DNA from: an uncultured Burkholderiales bacterium
Lineage (GTDB): Bacteria; Pseudomonadota; Gammaproteobacteria; Burkholderiales; Burkholderiaceae
Length of the DNA: 64,000 nucleotides
Reading direction: 5' to 3'
NCBI GenBank assembly: GCA_946480465.1
Contig: CAMLJY010000011.1
Location: 62,001 to 126,000, forward strand
Part shown: positions 48,551-58,660 of the stretch, piece by piece
Position numbering within the stretch: position 1 is the first letter of the stretch
How the letters are laid out: every line of letters begins with the position of its first letter
Notes under the pieces: generated by a model
The model's database searches: none
Told to the model about the DNA's origin: nothing
What the model saw: only the letters and a program-made list of their open reading frames with translations
Translations under genes and position numbers: made by a program

Positions 48551-49609
48551 TCAGATGCCCTGCGCCCGCTTCAAGGTCTTCATGCGGTCGACGCTGAAGA
48601 CCCGCACCGTCTGCGGCTGTCCGTCGCGCTGGATGTCCAGCACCACCTCGCGCTCGGGCGCGCCCCCGGACCACAGCCGGTTCCACAGCTGCTCCAGCGC
48701 ATTCACGTCCTGGCCGTCGATGCGCAGGATGCGGTCGCCTGGCTGCAGGCCGGCGACGTCGGCCGGACTGTCGTCGTTGACGCGCACGATGCGCACGCCG
48801 CCCTCGTGCTCGATGCAGTTGATGCCGATCCACGCCCGCTTGCTGGACGCGCCGCTGCCGATCTTCAGCATCTCGTCGTAGATCGGGCGCAGCAGGTCGA
48901 CCGGCACGAACATGTTGCCCGGCAGGCGTTCGTCACCGCCCGCCGCATCGGTGACGAGCAGCGATCCGATGCCGACCAGTTCGCCTGCGATGTTGAAGAG
49001 CCCGGCGCCGCTGTGGTCCCGCCGCGGAGGTGTGGTGAACAGTGCGCTCGGGATGTGGTATTCCCAGTAGCCCGAGAAAGAGCGGCGCGAGACCAGCCAT
49101 GCTGCACTGACCGCGCCGTCCTCGCCGCCGCTGGCGATCATCAGCCCTTCGCGCGGGCGCAGGGCCCCGGCGCGGCCCAACGGCACGGCCTCGATGTTCA
49201 GCGGCGCCAGCGCCTGCACCAGGCCGAAGCCGGTGGCGACGTCGTAGCCGATGGGCCGTGCCGGGATCACGCGCCGGTCATCGGTCACGATCTCGACCTG
49301 CTCGGCTTCCAGGATCAGGTAGCCGATGGTCAACACCAGGCCATCCCGGCTGATCACCACGCCCGAGCCTTCGCGGTTCTGCCCCAGCGTGCTCGAGGAA
49401 CGGGCACCCTCCACCGCGCTGACTTGCACGCCCACCACCGCGGCCTGGGCGCGCTGCAGGGCACGGGAGGCTGCAGCCACGTCGACCGGCGGGGCCGGTG
49501 CTTCGGTGGCTTGGGCGGGCACCGGCCATGCGGTGGGCGGCCAAGCCGCGGCCAGTGCCAGCAGCAGGTTCCGGAACCAGGCGGGGAACTGCGGTCTCGG
49601 CGCCTTCAT
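48551..49609 (-). CDS. HtrA-like (S1C) PDZ protein lacking catalytic His and Asp
   Basis: A 352-residue exported protein: signal peptide (about 1-35, ending PAQA), trypsin-like domain (about 55-245) and one PDZ domain (about 262-345, GGVRIVRVNDDSPADVAGLQPGDRILRIDGQDV). The HtrA fold is clear from GSGVVISRDGLVLTIGYLI, but where active proteases have TNNHVV this has TIGYLI (no His), and where they have TDLAV this has TGFGLV (no Asp). The Ser position is kept in DHSGAGLFN. So it is probably not a protease; a periplasmic binding or scaffold role is more likely. Convergent with the SDR-type gene. Confidence 0.82.
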   Translation of the reverse strand: MKAPRPQFPAWFRNLLLALAAAWPPTAWPVPAQATEAPAPPVDVAAASRALQRAQAAVVGVQVSAVEGARSSSTLGQNREGSGVVISRDGLVLTIGYLILEAEQVEIVTDDRRVIPARPIGYDVATGFGLVQALAPLNIEAVPLGRAGALRPREGLMIASGGEDGAVSAAWLVSRRSFSGYWEYHIPSALFTTPPRRDHSGAGLFNIAGELVGIGSLLVTDAAGGDERLPGNMFVPVDLLRPIYDEMLKIGSGASSKRAWIGINCIEHEGGVRIVRVNDDSPADVAGLQPGDRILRIDGQDVNALEQLWNRLWSGGAPEREVVLDIQRDGQPQTVRVFSVDRMKTLKRAQGI

Positions 49610-49726
49610 CGCGACGCTCCCGAAGGGATGCCTGATGCAGGAGCATGAACCGATCGGGCACTTGACCGCGACCCGGGGTTATTCGCCGAGGGGGAGAAGA
49701 GGGCGCTCTCGCGCGCCCCTGATCGG

Positions 49727-50329
49727 TCAGCGCCTGCGCTTGTTGCCGAAGGGCAGGCGGCCGCGCCAGTAGCTGATCATCAGCCATGCACCGAGCATGC
49801 CTCCCAGGTGGGCAAAGTGCGCGACGTTGCCGGTTCCCATGACGCCGAGCAGCAACTCGAGCGCGCCGAAAACCGCGACGAAGGTGCGCGCCTTCATCGG
49901 GATCGGCGGGATCAGCGGGACGATGATGCGGTTGGGGAACAACATGCCGAAGGACAGCAGCAGGCCGAACAAGGCACCCGAAGCGCCGACCGTGTAGCCA
50001 CCGCCCGCGCCCAGCAGCATCATGATGATCTGCGTGGCCGCCGCCGCCAGCACGCTGGCCAGCAGCATGTGGATGTAGCGCTTGCGGCCCCAGAGGTTCT
50101 CCAGCTCGCTGCCGAACATCCACAGGCCGAGCATGTTGAAGAACAGGTGCATCGGATCGCCGTGCAGGAAAGCATAGGTGATCGGCTGCCAGGGCCAGAA
50201 GCGCCCGCTGTCCACCCCCCACAGCGCGAACAGGCCCTCGACATAGGCGAAGGGCAGCAGCAACTGAACGCAGAAGATCGCCGTGCAGACGAGCATCAAC
50301 GCCTTGGTGACCGGTGGCAGTGGAGGCAT
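49727..50329 (-). CDS. rhomboid family intramembrane serine protease
   Basis: A 200-residue membrane protein with six helices. HGDPMHLFFNMLGLWMFG carries the conserved HxxxN, GASGALFGLL the catalytic Ser, and HFAHLGGMLGAWLM the catalytic His, so the dyad is intact. It cleaves membrane-protein substrates within the bilayer; bacterial substrates are mostly unknown. A tRNA-Leu gene lies 20 bases upstream on the same strand. The C-terminus ends in a basic tail (RLPFGNKRRR). Confidence 0.93.
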   Translation of the reverse strand: MPPLPPVTKALMLVCTAIFCVQLLLPFAYVEGLFALWGVDSGRFWPWQPITYAFLHGDPMHLFFNMLGLWMFGSELENLWGRKRYIHMLLASVLAAAATQIIMMLLGAGGGYTVGASGALFGLLLSFGMLFPNRIIVPLIPPIPMKARTFVAVFGALELLLGVMGTGNVAHFAHLGGMLGAWLMISYWRGRLPFGNKRRR

Positions 50330-50348
50330 CGGCAGGGTCTAGGGGAGA

Positions 50349-50433
50349 TGGTGCCCGCGGCCAGACTCGAACTGGCACGCCTTGCGGCGGCGGATTTTGA
50401 ATCCGCTACGTCTACCGATTTCGTCACGCGGGC
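50349..50433 (-). tRNA. tRNA-Leu(CAA)
   Basis: 85 bases including encoded CCA. Acceptor GCCCGCG / CGCGGGC, anticodon stem GCGGA / TCCGC around loop TTCAAAA (anticodon CAA, reading TTG), a long variable arm as expected for leucine, and T-arm with GTTCGAGTC. On the minus strand just upstream of the rhomboid gene. Confidence 0.96.
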
Positions 50434-50578
50434 GGCATCGCACGGGGAGTGCGGCGAGGGCGCGGATTATGGCATGCGCCCCTCGGGCCATCGGGCGGAC
50501 AGGTGATCGCGCCGCCTGTGAAACCCTGCGCGGGCGCCCTGCCTGCCGCAGCGACGACAATGCCGGCCGGAGGTTCTG

Positions 50579-51490
50579 ATGTCCCAGCCCGAGTACAAGA
50601 CCATCGAGGATGTGATCGGCCGCACGCCGCTGGTGCAGCTGCAGCGCGTGCCCGGCGCTGCCAATGCCGAACGCGGCAACGTGATCCTGGGCAAGCTCGA
50701 GGGCAACAACCCGGCCGGCTCGGTGAAGGATCGCCCGGCGATGAGCATGATCCGCCGCGCCGAGGAACGCGGCGATATCAAGCCCGGCGACACCCTGGTC
50801 GAGGCCACGTCGGGCAATACCGGCATCGCGCTGGCCATGGCCGCTGCAATTCGGGGTTACCGCATGGTGCTGATCATGCCGGAGGATCTGTCGGTCGAGC
50901 GGGCGCAGACGATGAAGGCCTTCGGTGCCGAGCTGATCCTGACGCCGCGCTCCGGCGGCATGGAGTACGCGCGCGACCTGGCCGAGCAGATGCAGCGTGA
51001 AGGCAAGGGCCGCGTGCTCGACCAGTTCGCGAACGCCGACAACCCGCGCATCCACTACGAGACCACCGGCCCTGAGATCTGGGACGAGACTGCCGGACGC
51101 ATCACGCATTTCGTCAGCGCAATGGGGACCACCGGCACGATCACCGGCGTCGGCCGCTACCTGAAGGAAAAGGGTGCCGGCGTGCGCATCATCGGCGCCC
51201 AGCCGGCCGAAGGCTCCCGCATTCCCGGCATCCGCAAGTGGCCCGAGGCCTACTTGCCGAAGATCTACGATGCCGACCAGGTGGATGAACTCGTGCTCGT
51301 CAGCCAGGCCGACGCGGAGGAGATGGCGCGGCGCCTCGCCCGCGAGGAGGGGCTGTTCGCCGGCATCTCCGCGGCCGGCGCGGCCTGGGTGGCCCTGCGG
51401 CTGGCCGAACAATTGCGCAACGCCACCATCGTGTTCGTCGTCTGCGACCGGGGCGAGCGCTACCTGTCCACCGGCGTCTTTCCGGCCTGA
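50579..51490 (+). CDS. cysM: cysteine synthase B
   Basis: A 303-residue PLP enzyme making cysteine from O-acetylserine and sulfide or thiosulfate. PLP Lys in PAGSVKDRPAMSMI, substrate loop ATSGNTGIALAMAAAIRGYRM, phosphate loop SAMGTTGTITGVGRYL, and the CysM-type C-terminal part VFVVCDRGERYLSTGVF. A normal start (GGAGGT before ATG at 50579). Followed closely by a nudix gene and a TusA-like gene. Confidence 0.95.
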   Translation: MSQPEYKTIEDVIGRTPLVQLQRVPGAANAERGNVILGKLEGNNPAGSVKDRPAMSMIRRAEERGDIKPGDTLVEATSGNTGIALAMAAAIRGYRMVLIMPEDLSVERAQTMKAFGAELILTPRSGGMEYARDLAEQMQREGKGRVLDQFANADNPRIHYETTGPEIWDETAGRITHFVSAMGTTGTITGVGRYLKEKGAGVRIIGAQPAEGSRIPGIRKWPEAYLPKIYDADQVDELVLVSQADAEEMARRLAREEGLFAGISAAGAAWVALRLAEQLRNATIVFVVCDRGERYLSTGVFPA

Positions 51491-51504
51491 CGCGGACGGC
51501 CGCG

Positions 51505-52047
51505 GTGGAACAGGACTATCGTTTCTGCCCGCGCTGCGCGACCGCGCTGGCCCAGATTGAGCATCTGGAGGACGGCGGTCCGAAGAGTCGCCTGCGTTGC
51601 CCGGCGTGCGGCTGGACCCACTGGAACAACCCGACGCCGGTGCTGGCTGCCGTGGTCGAGTGCGCCGACCGCGAAGGCCGGCTGCTGCTGGCCCGCAATG
51701 CCGCCTGGTCGGCCCGGATGTTCGGCCTCATCACCGGCTTCATGGAGGCCGGCGAGACGCCGCAGGACGGCATCCGCCGCGAGGTGGCCGAGGAAACCGC
51801 ACTGGAAACGCTGTCGACGACGCTCATCGGCGTCTACGACTTCCAGCGCATGAACCAAGTCATCATCGCCTACCACGTGCTGGCACGCGGCGAGATCCGC
51901 CTGTCGCCGGAGCTGGCGGAACACAAGCTGTACGCGCCGGCCGAGGTGCTGTGCTGGCCCGCCGGCACCGGCTATGCGCTGGCCGACTGGTTGCGCAGCC
52001 GCGGCCACGAACCCCGTTTCATGGAATGGCCGCGCAAGCCGGACTGA
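51505..52047 (+). CDS. NUDIX hydrolase with N-terminal zinc ribbon
   Basis: A 180-residue protein beginning at GTG 51505. Two CxxC pairs (FCPRC and RCPACGW) form a zinc ribbon like NudC's, followed by the Nudix box GFMEAGETPQDGIRREVAEETALE with all catalytic residues. It hydrolyses a nucleoside diphosphate linked to another group; NADH or ADP-ribose is likely by resemblance. It lies 14 bases after cysM and 54 before the TusA-like gene, so cotranscribed. The C-terminus lacks the long NudC dimerisation part. Confidence 0.9.
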   Translation: MEQDYRFCPRCATALAQIEHLEDGGPKSRLRCPACGWTHWNNPTPVLAAVVECADREGRLLLARNAAWSARMFGLITGFMEAGETPQDGIRREVAEETALETLSTTLIGVYDFQRMNQVIIAYHVLARGEIRLSPELAEHKLYAPAEVLCWPAGTGYALADWLRSRGHEPRFMEWPRKPD

Positions 52048-52101
52048 CAGGGCTGCGCGCGGCATGCACACAGACGACGACAACCAGGACGACACCCCGA
52101 G

Positions 52102-52329
52102 ATGGACGCCCAGAAGGAACTCGACACCCGCGGCCTGAACTGCCCGCTGCCCATCCTGAAGGCCAAGAAGGCCCTGGCCGACATGGCCAGTGGCGACGTG
52201 CTGAAGGTCCTCGCCACCGATCCGGGCTCCGTGCGCGACTTCCAGGCCTTTGCGCGGCAGACCGGCAACGAGTTGCTCGAGCAGAGCAAGGCAGGTGACG
52301 AGTTCGTGCACTTCCTGCGCCGGAAGTGA
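52102..52329 (+). CDS. TusA-like sulfurtransferase
   Basis: A 75-residue protein of the TusA/SirA family, with the CPxP motif as LNCPLPILKAKKAL (active-site Cys about residue 14). It accepts and passes on persulfide sulfur, for example to tRNA thiolation or sulfur oxidation enzymes. No tusBCDE genes are nearby; its place behind cysM and nudix suggests a sulfur-handling operon. The rest (LKVLATDPGSVRDFQAFARQTGNELLE) fits the family fold. Confidence 0.93.
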   Translation: MDAQKELDTRGLNCPLPILKAKKALADMASGDVLKVLATDPGSVRDFQAFARQTGNELLEQSKAGDEFVHFLRRK

Positions 52330-52387
52330 GGCGGCCCGTTCCGCGCCGGCGCGAGCCCATGCGCTGACCCGGCGAAGCCGCTGCGGC

Positions 52388-53254
52388 TTACAGGTTCAGG
52401 CCCTTCAGGAATTCCCGAAAGCCGGATCCCAGCTGCGGATGCTCCAGGGCCAGCTCGACGTTGGCCTCCAGGAAGCCTTCGCGGCTGCCGCAGTCGTAGC
52501 GCCGTCCTTCGTAGCGGTAGGCGAAGACCTTCTCGCGGCGCAGCAGCGAGGCGATGCCGTCGGTCAGCTGGATTTCGCCGCCGACGCCGCGCGGTTGGGT
52601 CGCGATCTCGTGGAAGACGCCGGGCGTGAGGATGTAGCGGCCGGCGACGCCGAGGCGTGACGGTGCATCTTCGGGCGCCGGCTTTTCGACGATGCGCTGC
52701 ACGTCGACCAATTGCTCGCTGACCTGGTGGCCCGCAACGATGCCGTAGCGGCGTGTGTGCTCCGGCGGCACTTCCTGCACCGCGATGATCGAGGCACGCC
52801 ACTCGGCGAACTGCTCCACCATCTGCTTGAGCACCGGCGTCGAGTGCACCATCAGGTCATCGGCCAGCAGCACCGCGAACGGTGAATTGCCGACCAGCCG
52901 CTGGCCGCACAGCACCGCATGCCCCAGTCCCAGCGCTTGTGCCTGGCGGACGTAGATGCACTCCATGTCGTCCGGCTTGACGGTGCGCACGATGTCCAGC
53001 AGTTCGGCCTTGCCCGCCTGTTCAAGGGCTACCTCCAGCTCGAACGTCATGTCAAAGTGGTCTTCGATCGGGCGCTTGTGGCGACCGGTGACGAAGATCA
53101 TCTCGCGCACTCCGGCGGCGTAAGCCTCCTCGACGGCGTACTGGATCAGTGGCTTGTCCACCACCGGGAGCATTTCCTTGGGCTGGGCCTTGGTTGCCGG
53201 CAGGAATCGCGTACCGAGCCCGGCTACCGGAAAGATCGCCTTTTTGATCAACAT
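52388..53254 (-). CDS. galU: UTP-glucose-1-phosphate uridylyltransferase
   Basis: A 288-residue enzyme making UDP-glucose for exopolysaccharide, LPS and trehalose synthesis. GLGTRFLPATKAQPKEMLPVVDKPLIQYAVEEA is the nucleotide-binding motif; FVTGRHKRPIEDHFD, GLGHAVLC, VLLADDLM and ILTPGVFHEI are family blocks. Start at 53254; the long open frame upstream overlaps the divergent dehydrogenase-like gene. TusA-like gene is convergent. Confidence 0.95.
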   Translation of the reverse strand: MLIKKAIFPVAGLGTRFLPATKAQPKEMLPVVDKPLIQYAVEEAYAAGVREMIFVTGRHKRPIEDHFDMTFELEVALEQAGKAELLDIVRTVKPDDMECIYVRQAQALGLGHAVLCGQRLVGNSPFAVLLADDLMVHSTPVLKQMVEQFAEWRASIIAVQEVPPEHTRRYGIVAGHQVSEQLVDVQRIVEKPAPEDAPSRLGVAGRYILTPGVFHEIATQPRGVGGEIQLTDGIASLLRREKVFAYRYEGRRYDCGSREGFLEANVELALEHPQLGSGFREFLKGLNL

Positions 53255-53338
53255 CTGCTTACATAGAATGGGGGCTGCTTGAGAACCATTCTTGCATGCG
53301 CTGCATGACGTGAAGCACCCCCGGAGCCCTGCTCGCAG

Positions 53339-54316
53339 ATGGATGTCCTGATCGTCGAACCGCTGGACCCCGAGGTGATGCATTGGCTCGTCGCGCGCCA
53401 TGCCGTGCGCTACGCGCCGGACCTCGCGCGGGAGCCACGCGCCTTCCGGCAATCGCTCTACAACGTTCGTTCGCTGATCATTCCGCCCTCGGTGGCGCTG
53501 GATGCCGATGCACTGCACCACGCGCCGATGCTGCGCGCGGTCGGGCGGGTCAGCGCCGGGGCCGAGAACATCGATGTCGATGCCTGCGCGCGTGCCGGCG
53601 TCGAGGTCGTGCGGCCCACCAACGCGACGGCTGCGGCCGAGGCCGAGTTCATCATCGGAGCGCTGCTGCAGATGCTGCGCAGGGTGCCCGTGGTCAATGC
53701 GGAGGGCCTGCTCGTGGGCCGCGAACTGGGCGGCTCGACGATCGGCCTGGTCGGTATGACGCCGGCCGCGCGACCACTGGCGCAACTGCTCGGCGCCTTC
53801 GGCGCACGGGTGATCGGCTACGACCCCGCCGTGCATTCCACCGATGCGCTGTGGCACCGCTGGAAGGTGGAGCCGGTGGGCTTGCGCGAGCTGCTGGAGG
53901 AGAGCGAAGCGGTCAGTGTGATGCTCAACTACTTCACGCGTTATCACGGCCTGCTGGGCGAGCGCTTCCTTCCGTTCTGCCGGCCGAACCAGGTGATGGT
54001 GTGCATCGCGCCGTCCAGCGTCTTCGATGAAGCCGCGCTGGCCGAGGTGCTGGGCACCGGGCGCGTGGCGGCGGTGTGGTTCGACAGCCTGGAGCCGGGC
54101 ATGCTGGAGCCTGGCCGGCCGCTGCACGACATCGACACACTGCAGATCACGCCCCGCGTCGCCAGCACCACACGCGAGTCGCGGGTGCGCAGCGCCTGGG
54201 GTGTGGCGCGCCGCATCGACGAGCTGCTGACGCTGCCCGCCGCGCGGCCTGAGTTCAGGGCTGCAGACCCGACAGACGATCCGCTTGATCTTGCAGCCGG
54301 CGCAGCGTCTGCTTGA
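53339..54316 (+). CDS. D-2-hydroxyacid dehydrogenase-like protein with degenerate active site
   Basis: A 325-residue protein with the two-domain 2-hydroxyacid dehydrogenase layout ([52 protein letters not shown]). The catalytic elements have changed: the NxARG loop reads [14 protein letters not shown] (no Arg), the TPHxA block reads [12 protein letters not shown] (His to Arg), and the NAD motif is [11 protein letters not shown] rather than GxGxxG. The Glu region (FDSLEPG) is kept in part. So it is likely a binding or regulatory pseudoenzyme, or has shifted chemistry. The 3' end overlaps valS (convergent) by 62 bases. Confidence 0.8.
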   Translation: MDVLIVEPLDPEVMHWLVARHAVRYAPDLAREPRAFRQSLYNVRSLIIPPSVALDADALHHAPMLRAVGRVSAGAENIDVDACARAGVEVVRPTNATAAAEAEFIIGALLQMLRRVPVVNAEGLLVGRELGGSTIGLVGMTPAARPLAQLLGAFGARVIGYDPAVHSTDALWHRWKVEPVGLRELLEESEAVSVMLNYFTRYHGLLGERFLPFCRPNQVMVCIAPSSVFDEAALAEVLGTGRVAAVWFDSLEPGMLEPGRPLHDIDTLQITPRVASTTRESRVRSAWGVARRIDELLTLPAARPEFRAADPTDDPLDLAAGAASA

Positions 54317-57131
54317 AGTCGGCCACGCGCTGGCGCATCTGCGCCACCACCTCCGCGGGGGCGCGCGCCACGAAGCTCTCGTTGCCCAGTTGCTTCTCGG
54401 CCTTGGCAATCTCTGCTTCGATGCGGGCGATTTCCTTGGCGATCCGCGCCTTCTCGGCCGCGACGTCGACCTCGACGTGCAGCGCCAGCCGGGCGTCGCC
54501 GACCACGGCCACCGGTGACAGCCCGGCCGCCTGGGTGAAAGCGGCTTCGTCGCTGAACACCTTCACCTCGGCCAGCTTGGCCAGCACCTTCAGCGCCGGC
54601 GCGGCCTGCTCGATGAAGGCCGTGTTGCCGATGGCATAGAGCGGCTTGCGGTCGGCGGGAGAGAGGTTCATCTCGCTGCGCAGGCTGCGTACCGCGGCCA
54701 CCAGCGATTTCAGCTGCGCCACCCACGCGTCGGCGGCGGGGTCGATCTTCTCCAGCTGCGCCTGCGGGTAGGCCGCCGTGGCGATGGTGTCCGTCGTCTT
54801 TCGGCCGGCAACCGGCGCCACCGTGTCCCACAGTTCGGCGGTGATGAAGGGCGCCACCGGATGCAGAAGGCGCAGCACGGCTTCCAGCGTGCGGATCAGC
54901 GTGCGGCGCGTGGCGCGCTGCTCGGCCTCGGTGCCGTTGGCGATCTGCACCTTGGCGATCTCCAGGTACCAGTCGCAGTACTCGTCCCAGACGAACTGGT
55001 AGATGGCCGACGCGACGTTGTCGAGCCGGTAGTCGGCGAAGCCCTGGGCCACCGCGGCTTCCACGCGCTGCAATTCGCCGCTGATCCAGCGGTCGGCCTG
55101 ACTGAACTTCATGTAGCCGTGGAAGGCACCGCCAGGAACGACGATGCGCCCGTCGTCTCCGACGACGGGCGGTGCGCAATCGGCCTTGGTGTGCTCCTTG
55201 AGTCCGCAGTCCTGGCCTTCGCAGTTCATCAGCACGAAGCGGGTGGCGTTCCAGAGCTTGTTGCAGAAGTTCCGGTAGCCCTCGCAGCGCTTGGAGTCGA
55301 AGTTGACGCTGCGGCCCAGCGTGGCCATGGCGGCGAAGGTGAAGCGCAGTGCGTCGGCGCCATAACCCGGAATGCCCTCGGGGAATTCCTTCTCGGTCGC
55401 CTTGCGCACCTTGGGCGCGGTCTCGGGCTTGCGCAGGCCGGTGGTGCGCTTGTCCAGCAGCGGGCCCAGCGCGATGCCGTCGATCAGGTCCACGGGGTCG
55501 AGCACGTTCCCTTCGCTCTTGCTCATCTTGTGGCCGTGCGCGTCGAGCACCAGGCCGTGGATGTAGACGTGGCGGAACGGCACCTTGCCCGTGAAGTGCT
55601 TGGTCATCATGATCATCCGGGCGACCCAGAAGAAGATGATGTCGTAACCCGTGACCAGAACGGAGGAGGGCAGGAAGAGGTCCTGCTCGATGGTCTTCTC
55701 GGGCCAGCCCAGCGTCGAGAAGGGCACCAGTGCCGATGAGTACCAGGTGTCCAGAACGTCGTCGTCGCGCTTCAGCGGTCCGGTGTAGCCGGCGGCCTGG
55801 GCCTTGGCGCGGGCTTCCTCTTCAGAGCGCGCGACGAACAGCTCGCCGCCCGTCCCGTACCACGCGGGGATCTGATGGCCCCACCACAGCTGGCGGCTGA
55901 TGCACCAGTCCTGGATGTTCTTCATCCACTGGTTGTAGGTGTTGACCCACTGCTCGGGCACGAACTTCACCTCGCCCGAGGCGACCACGTCGATCGCCTT
56001 CTGCGCGATGCTCTGGCCGTCGCGGCCGGGCTTGCTCATCGCCACGAACCACTGGTCCGTCAGCATCGGCTCGATGACCTGGCCGGTGCGGGCGCAGCGC
56101 GGCACCATCAGCTTGTGCTTCTTGGTCTCGACCAGCAGGCCTTCTGCGTCGAGCTGCTCGACGATCTTCTTGCGCGCGATGAAGCGGTCCAGGCCGCGGT
56201 AGGCCTCGGGTGCCTCGTCGTTGACCTTGGCTTCGAGCGTGAAGATGGTCAGCATCGGCAGTCCATGGCGCTGGCCCACCGCGTAGTCGTTGGGGTCGTG
56301 CGCTGGCGTGACCTTCACGACGCCGGTGCCGAATGCCTTGTCGACGTAGCTGTCCGCGATGATGGGGATCTGGCGGTTCGCCACCGGCAGGCGGACTTCC
56401 TTTCCGATCAGGTGGGCGTAGCGCTCGTCCTCGGGGTGCACCATCACGGCCGTGTCGCCCAGCATGGTTTCCGGGCGCGTGGTGGCGACCACGAGCGAGC
56501 CCGAACCATCGGCCAGCGGGTAGCGGATGTGCCACAGGAAGCCGTCTTCCTCCTCGCTCTCCACCTCCAGGTCGGAGACCGCGGACTTGAGGATCGGGTC
56601 CCAGCTGACCAGCCGCTTGCCACGGTAGATCAGGCCTTCCTCGTAGAGGCGCACGAAGGTATCGGTGACGATGGTCGACAGCTTCTCGTCCATCGTGAAG
56701 TACTCGCGCTGCCAGCTCACGCTGTCGCCCATGCGGCGCATCTGGCGGGTGATGGTGGCGCCGGAGCTGGCCTTCCAGTCCCACACCTGCTTGAGGAAGG
56801 CCTCTCGCCCCAGGTCGTGGCGCGACAGGCCCGCCTCCTGCAACTGCCGCTCGACGACGATCTGCGTGGCGATGCCGGCATGGTCGGTACCCGGCACCCA
56901 CAGCGTGTTGAAGCCTCGCATCCGGTGGTAGCGCGTCAGCGAGTCCATGATCGTCTGGTTGAACGCATGGCCCATGTGCAGCGTGCCGGTGACGTTGGGC
57001 GGCGGCAGCTGGATCGAGAACGAGGGCTTGGAGGGGTCCAGCGTCGGCTCGTAGATGCCCGAGGCTTCCCACAGCGGGCCCCAGCGGGATTCGATGGCGG
57101 CGGGCTCGAAGGACTTGGCGAGTTCAGTCAT
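54255..57131 (-). CDS. valS: valyl-tRNA synthetase
   Basis: A 958-residue class I synthetase. HIGH motif [16 protein letters not shown]1 editing domain (about 195-335, with [17 protein letters not shown]), KMSKS motif HKMSKSEGN, anticodon domain and a C-terminal coiled-coil (about 895-955, [43 protein letters not shown]). Start at 57131 ([10 protein letters not shown]) is family-like; the open frame to 57416 overlaps a divergent gene. A -10-like TACAAT lies upstream. Confidence 0.97.
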   Translation of the reverse strand: MTELAKSFEPAAIESRWGPLWEASGIYEPTLDPSKPSFSIQLPPPNVTGTLHMGHAFNQTIMDSLTRYHRMRGFNTLWVPGTDHAGIATQIVVERQLQEAGLSRHDLGREAFLKQVWDWKASSGATITRQMRRMGDSVSWQREYFTMDEKLSTIVTDTFVRLYEEGLIYRGKRLVSWDPILKSAVSDLEVESEEEDGFLWHIRYPLADGSGSLVVATTRPETMLGDTAVMVHPEDERYAHLIGKEVRLPVANRQIPIIADSYVDKAFGTGVVKVTPAHDPNDYAVGQRHGLPMLTIFTLEAKVNDEAPEAYRGLDRFIARKKIVEQLDAEGLLVETKKHKLMVPRCARTGQVIEPMLTDQWFVAMSKPGRDGQSIAQKAIDVVASGEVKFVPEQWVNTYNQWMKNIQDWCISRQLWWGHQIPAWYGTGGELFVARSEEEARAKAQAAGYTGPLKRDDDVLDTWYSSALVPFSTLGWPEKTIEQDLFLPSSVLVTGYDIIFFWVARMIMMTKHFTGKVPFRHVYIHGLVLDAHGHKMSKSEGNVLDPVDLIDGIALGPLLDKRTTGLRKPETAPKVRKATEKEFPEGIPGYGADALRFTFAAMATLGRSVNFDSKRCEGYRNFCNKLWNATRFVLMNCEGQDCGLKEHTKADCAPPVVGDDGRIVVPGGAFHGYMKFSQADRWISGELQRVEAAVAQGFADYRLDNVASAIYQFVWDEYCDWYLEIAKVQIANGTEAEQRATRRTLIRTLEAVLRLLHPVAPFITAELWDTVAPVAGRKTTDTIATAAYPQAQLEKIDPAADAWVAQLKSLVAAVRSLRSEMNLSPADRKPLYAIGNTAFIEQAAPALKVLAKLAEVKVFSDEAAFTQAAGLSPVAVVGDARLALHVEVDVAAEKARIAKEIARIEAEIAKAEKQLGNESFVARAPAEVVAQMRQRVADFKQTLRRLQDQADRLSGLQP

Positions 57132-57203
57132 GGGGAGAAACGAATGGGCACCATCGGCAGGCGAGGTGCCTGTCAACGCCTGTAGGCTACGGGGGGTTTC
57201 GGA

Positions 57204-57209
57204 ATTGTA
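57204..57209 (-). promoter_or_regulatory. candidate -10 box of valS
   Basis: TACAAT on the minus strand, 73 bases before the valS start. An inverted repeat GGTGG / CCACC (about 57211-57227) lies just upstream in the -35 region. No T-box or leader peptide seen. Confidence 0.35.
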
Positions 57210-57237
57210 GGTGGCCGCTTGTCCACCGCTCCCGGGG

Positions 57238-58641
57238 ATGTATTCGATGCAAGGTGATGGTGGCGCGCCGTTGGCGCGCGGGGCGGCGCCGCGGGCGCGC
57301 CGCTGGATGGGGGCCGCTGCGGCGCTGGCGCTGCTGTGGTTTTCCGGCTGCGGTGGCGGCATCGAGCGCGATGACGAAGGCAACCGCGTGCAGAACTGCG
57401 ATCCTGCATCGCGCAAGGCGGCGCTGGCCGACTACTTCAGCGACTGGTACTTCTGGATCACCCTGAGCCCGAAGCCCGCGGCGAACGGCAGCCACACGCT
57501 CGATGTCTACTTCGACGAGCTGCTCTACACCGGCAGCAGCGCCAGCTTTCCGGCCGATCGCTGGAGCTACTTCGAGAGCACCGAGAGCTTCAACCGCTTC
57601 TTCGGGGACGGCCGTGCGTTGGGCTACGGCGTGATGGTCGCGGCCTTGGAGGTCGAGGGCCGGCCGGACCTGCCGCTGTACGTGCGCTACGTCGAGCCGC
57701 GCTCGCCCGCCGCGGCGGCCGGCGTGGCGCGCGGAGACCGCGTCGTCTCGATCAATGGCCGGCCGGTGGCGGAGTTGGTCGCCGCCGGCGACTTCAGCGT
57801 ATTGACGCCGAGCGCCGCCGGCCAGGCGCTCCGCCTCGAGCTGGCCGCGGCAACGGGCGGCAGCCGAGTGCTCGCGCTGCAGTCCGCCTCCTACGACCTG
57901 GTGCCCGTGCCGACGCAGCAGGTGCTGACCAGCCCGGCCGGCCGGCGCGTCGGTTACCTGATGGTCAAGGACATGGTGAACCAGGCTGTGTCGCCCGCCA
58001 CCGAGGCCTTCGCCGGCTTCCGCAGTGCCGGCGTCACCGAGCTGGTGCTGGACCTGCGCTACAACGGCGGCGGGCTGGTGTCGGTGGCGCGGGACATCGC
58101 TTCGCTGGTGGGCGGTTCGCGCTCGGCGGGGCGGACCTACACCTCGCTGCTCTACAACGCGCGGCGCGCGGCCGCGAACAACACGAGTTATCAGTTCAAC
58201 GATCCGCCGCAGGGGCTCGGCTTGCAGCGCGTCTACATCCTGGCCGGCGAGCGCACGTGTTCCGCCAGCGAGCAGCTGGCCAACGGCCTGCGGCCCTTCG
58301 TCGATGTCGTGCTGGTGGGGGACACCACCTGCGGCAAGCCGGTCGGATTCCTGCCGCATGACGACCGCTGCGGCAGGACCTACAGCGTGGTGAACTTCGA
58401 GTCGGTCAATGCCAACAATGAGGGCCGGTATTTCGATGGTTTGCGCCCGACCTGCGCCGTCGCGGAGGACTGGACCAAGCCGCTGGGCAGCACCGCCGAG
58501 CCTCTGCTCGCGACCGCGCTGCAGCATGCCGATGGCGGCGCCTGCACCGCGCCGACGGCCCCCCGCCAGTGGGCGCAGGCGGCCCCGGGCGGCCAGCGCA
58601 TCGACGAGGGCGAGCGGCGCTCGATGGTGGCCGATCGCTGA
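57238..58641 (+). CDS. S41 family peptidase, predicted lipoprotein
   Basis: About 467 residues. The N-terminus has a hydrophobic run and lipobox FSGCGGG, so it is likely an outer-membrane or periplasmic lipoprotein. A PDZ-like segment (about 135-230: [33 protein letters not shown]) precedes the S41 catalytic core: [20 protein letters not shown], the catalytic Ser in [13 protein letters not shown] and the Lys in [11 protein letters not shown]. It differs from ctpA next door by lacking a membrane helix and by extra cysteines. Start at 57238 or 57247; both give the signal peptide. It ends in a hairpin shared with convergent ctpA. Confidence 0.85.
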   Translation: MYSMQGDGGAPLARGAAPRARRWMGAAAALALLWFSGCGGGIERDDEGNRVQNCDPASRKAALADYFSDWYFWITLSPKPAANGSHTLDVYFDELLYTGSSASFPADRWSYFESTESFNRFFGDGRALGYGVMVAALEVEGRPDLPLYVRYVEPRSPAAAAGVARGDRVVSINGRPVAELVAAGDFSVLTPSAAGQALRLELAAATGGSRVLALQSASYDLVPVPTQQVLTSPAGRRVGYLMVKDMVNQAVSPATEAFAGFRSAGVTELVLDLRYNGGGLVSVARDIASLVGGSRSAGRTYTSLLYNARRAAANNTSYQFNDPPQGLGLQRVYILAGERTCSASEQLANGLRPFVDVVLVGDTTCGKPVGFLPHDDRCGRTYSVVNFESVNANNEGRYFDGLRPTCAVAEDWTKPLGSTAEPLLATALQHADGGACTAPTAPRQWAQAAPGGQRIDEGERRSMVADR

Positions 58642-58660
58642 GCACCGGCACCGAAATGCA

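Noticed and set aside
50349..50433. tRNA gene as an integration site for a mobile element
   Set aside because: No integrase, no direct repeat of the tRNA 3' end, and the flanks are ordinary housekeeping genes.
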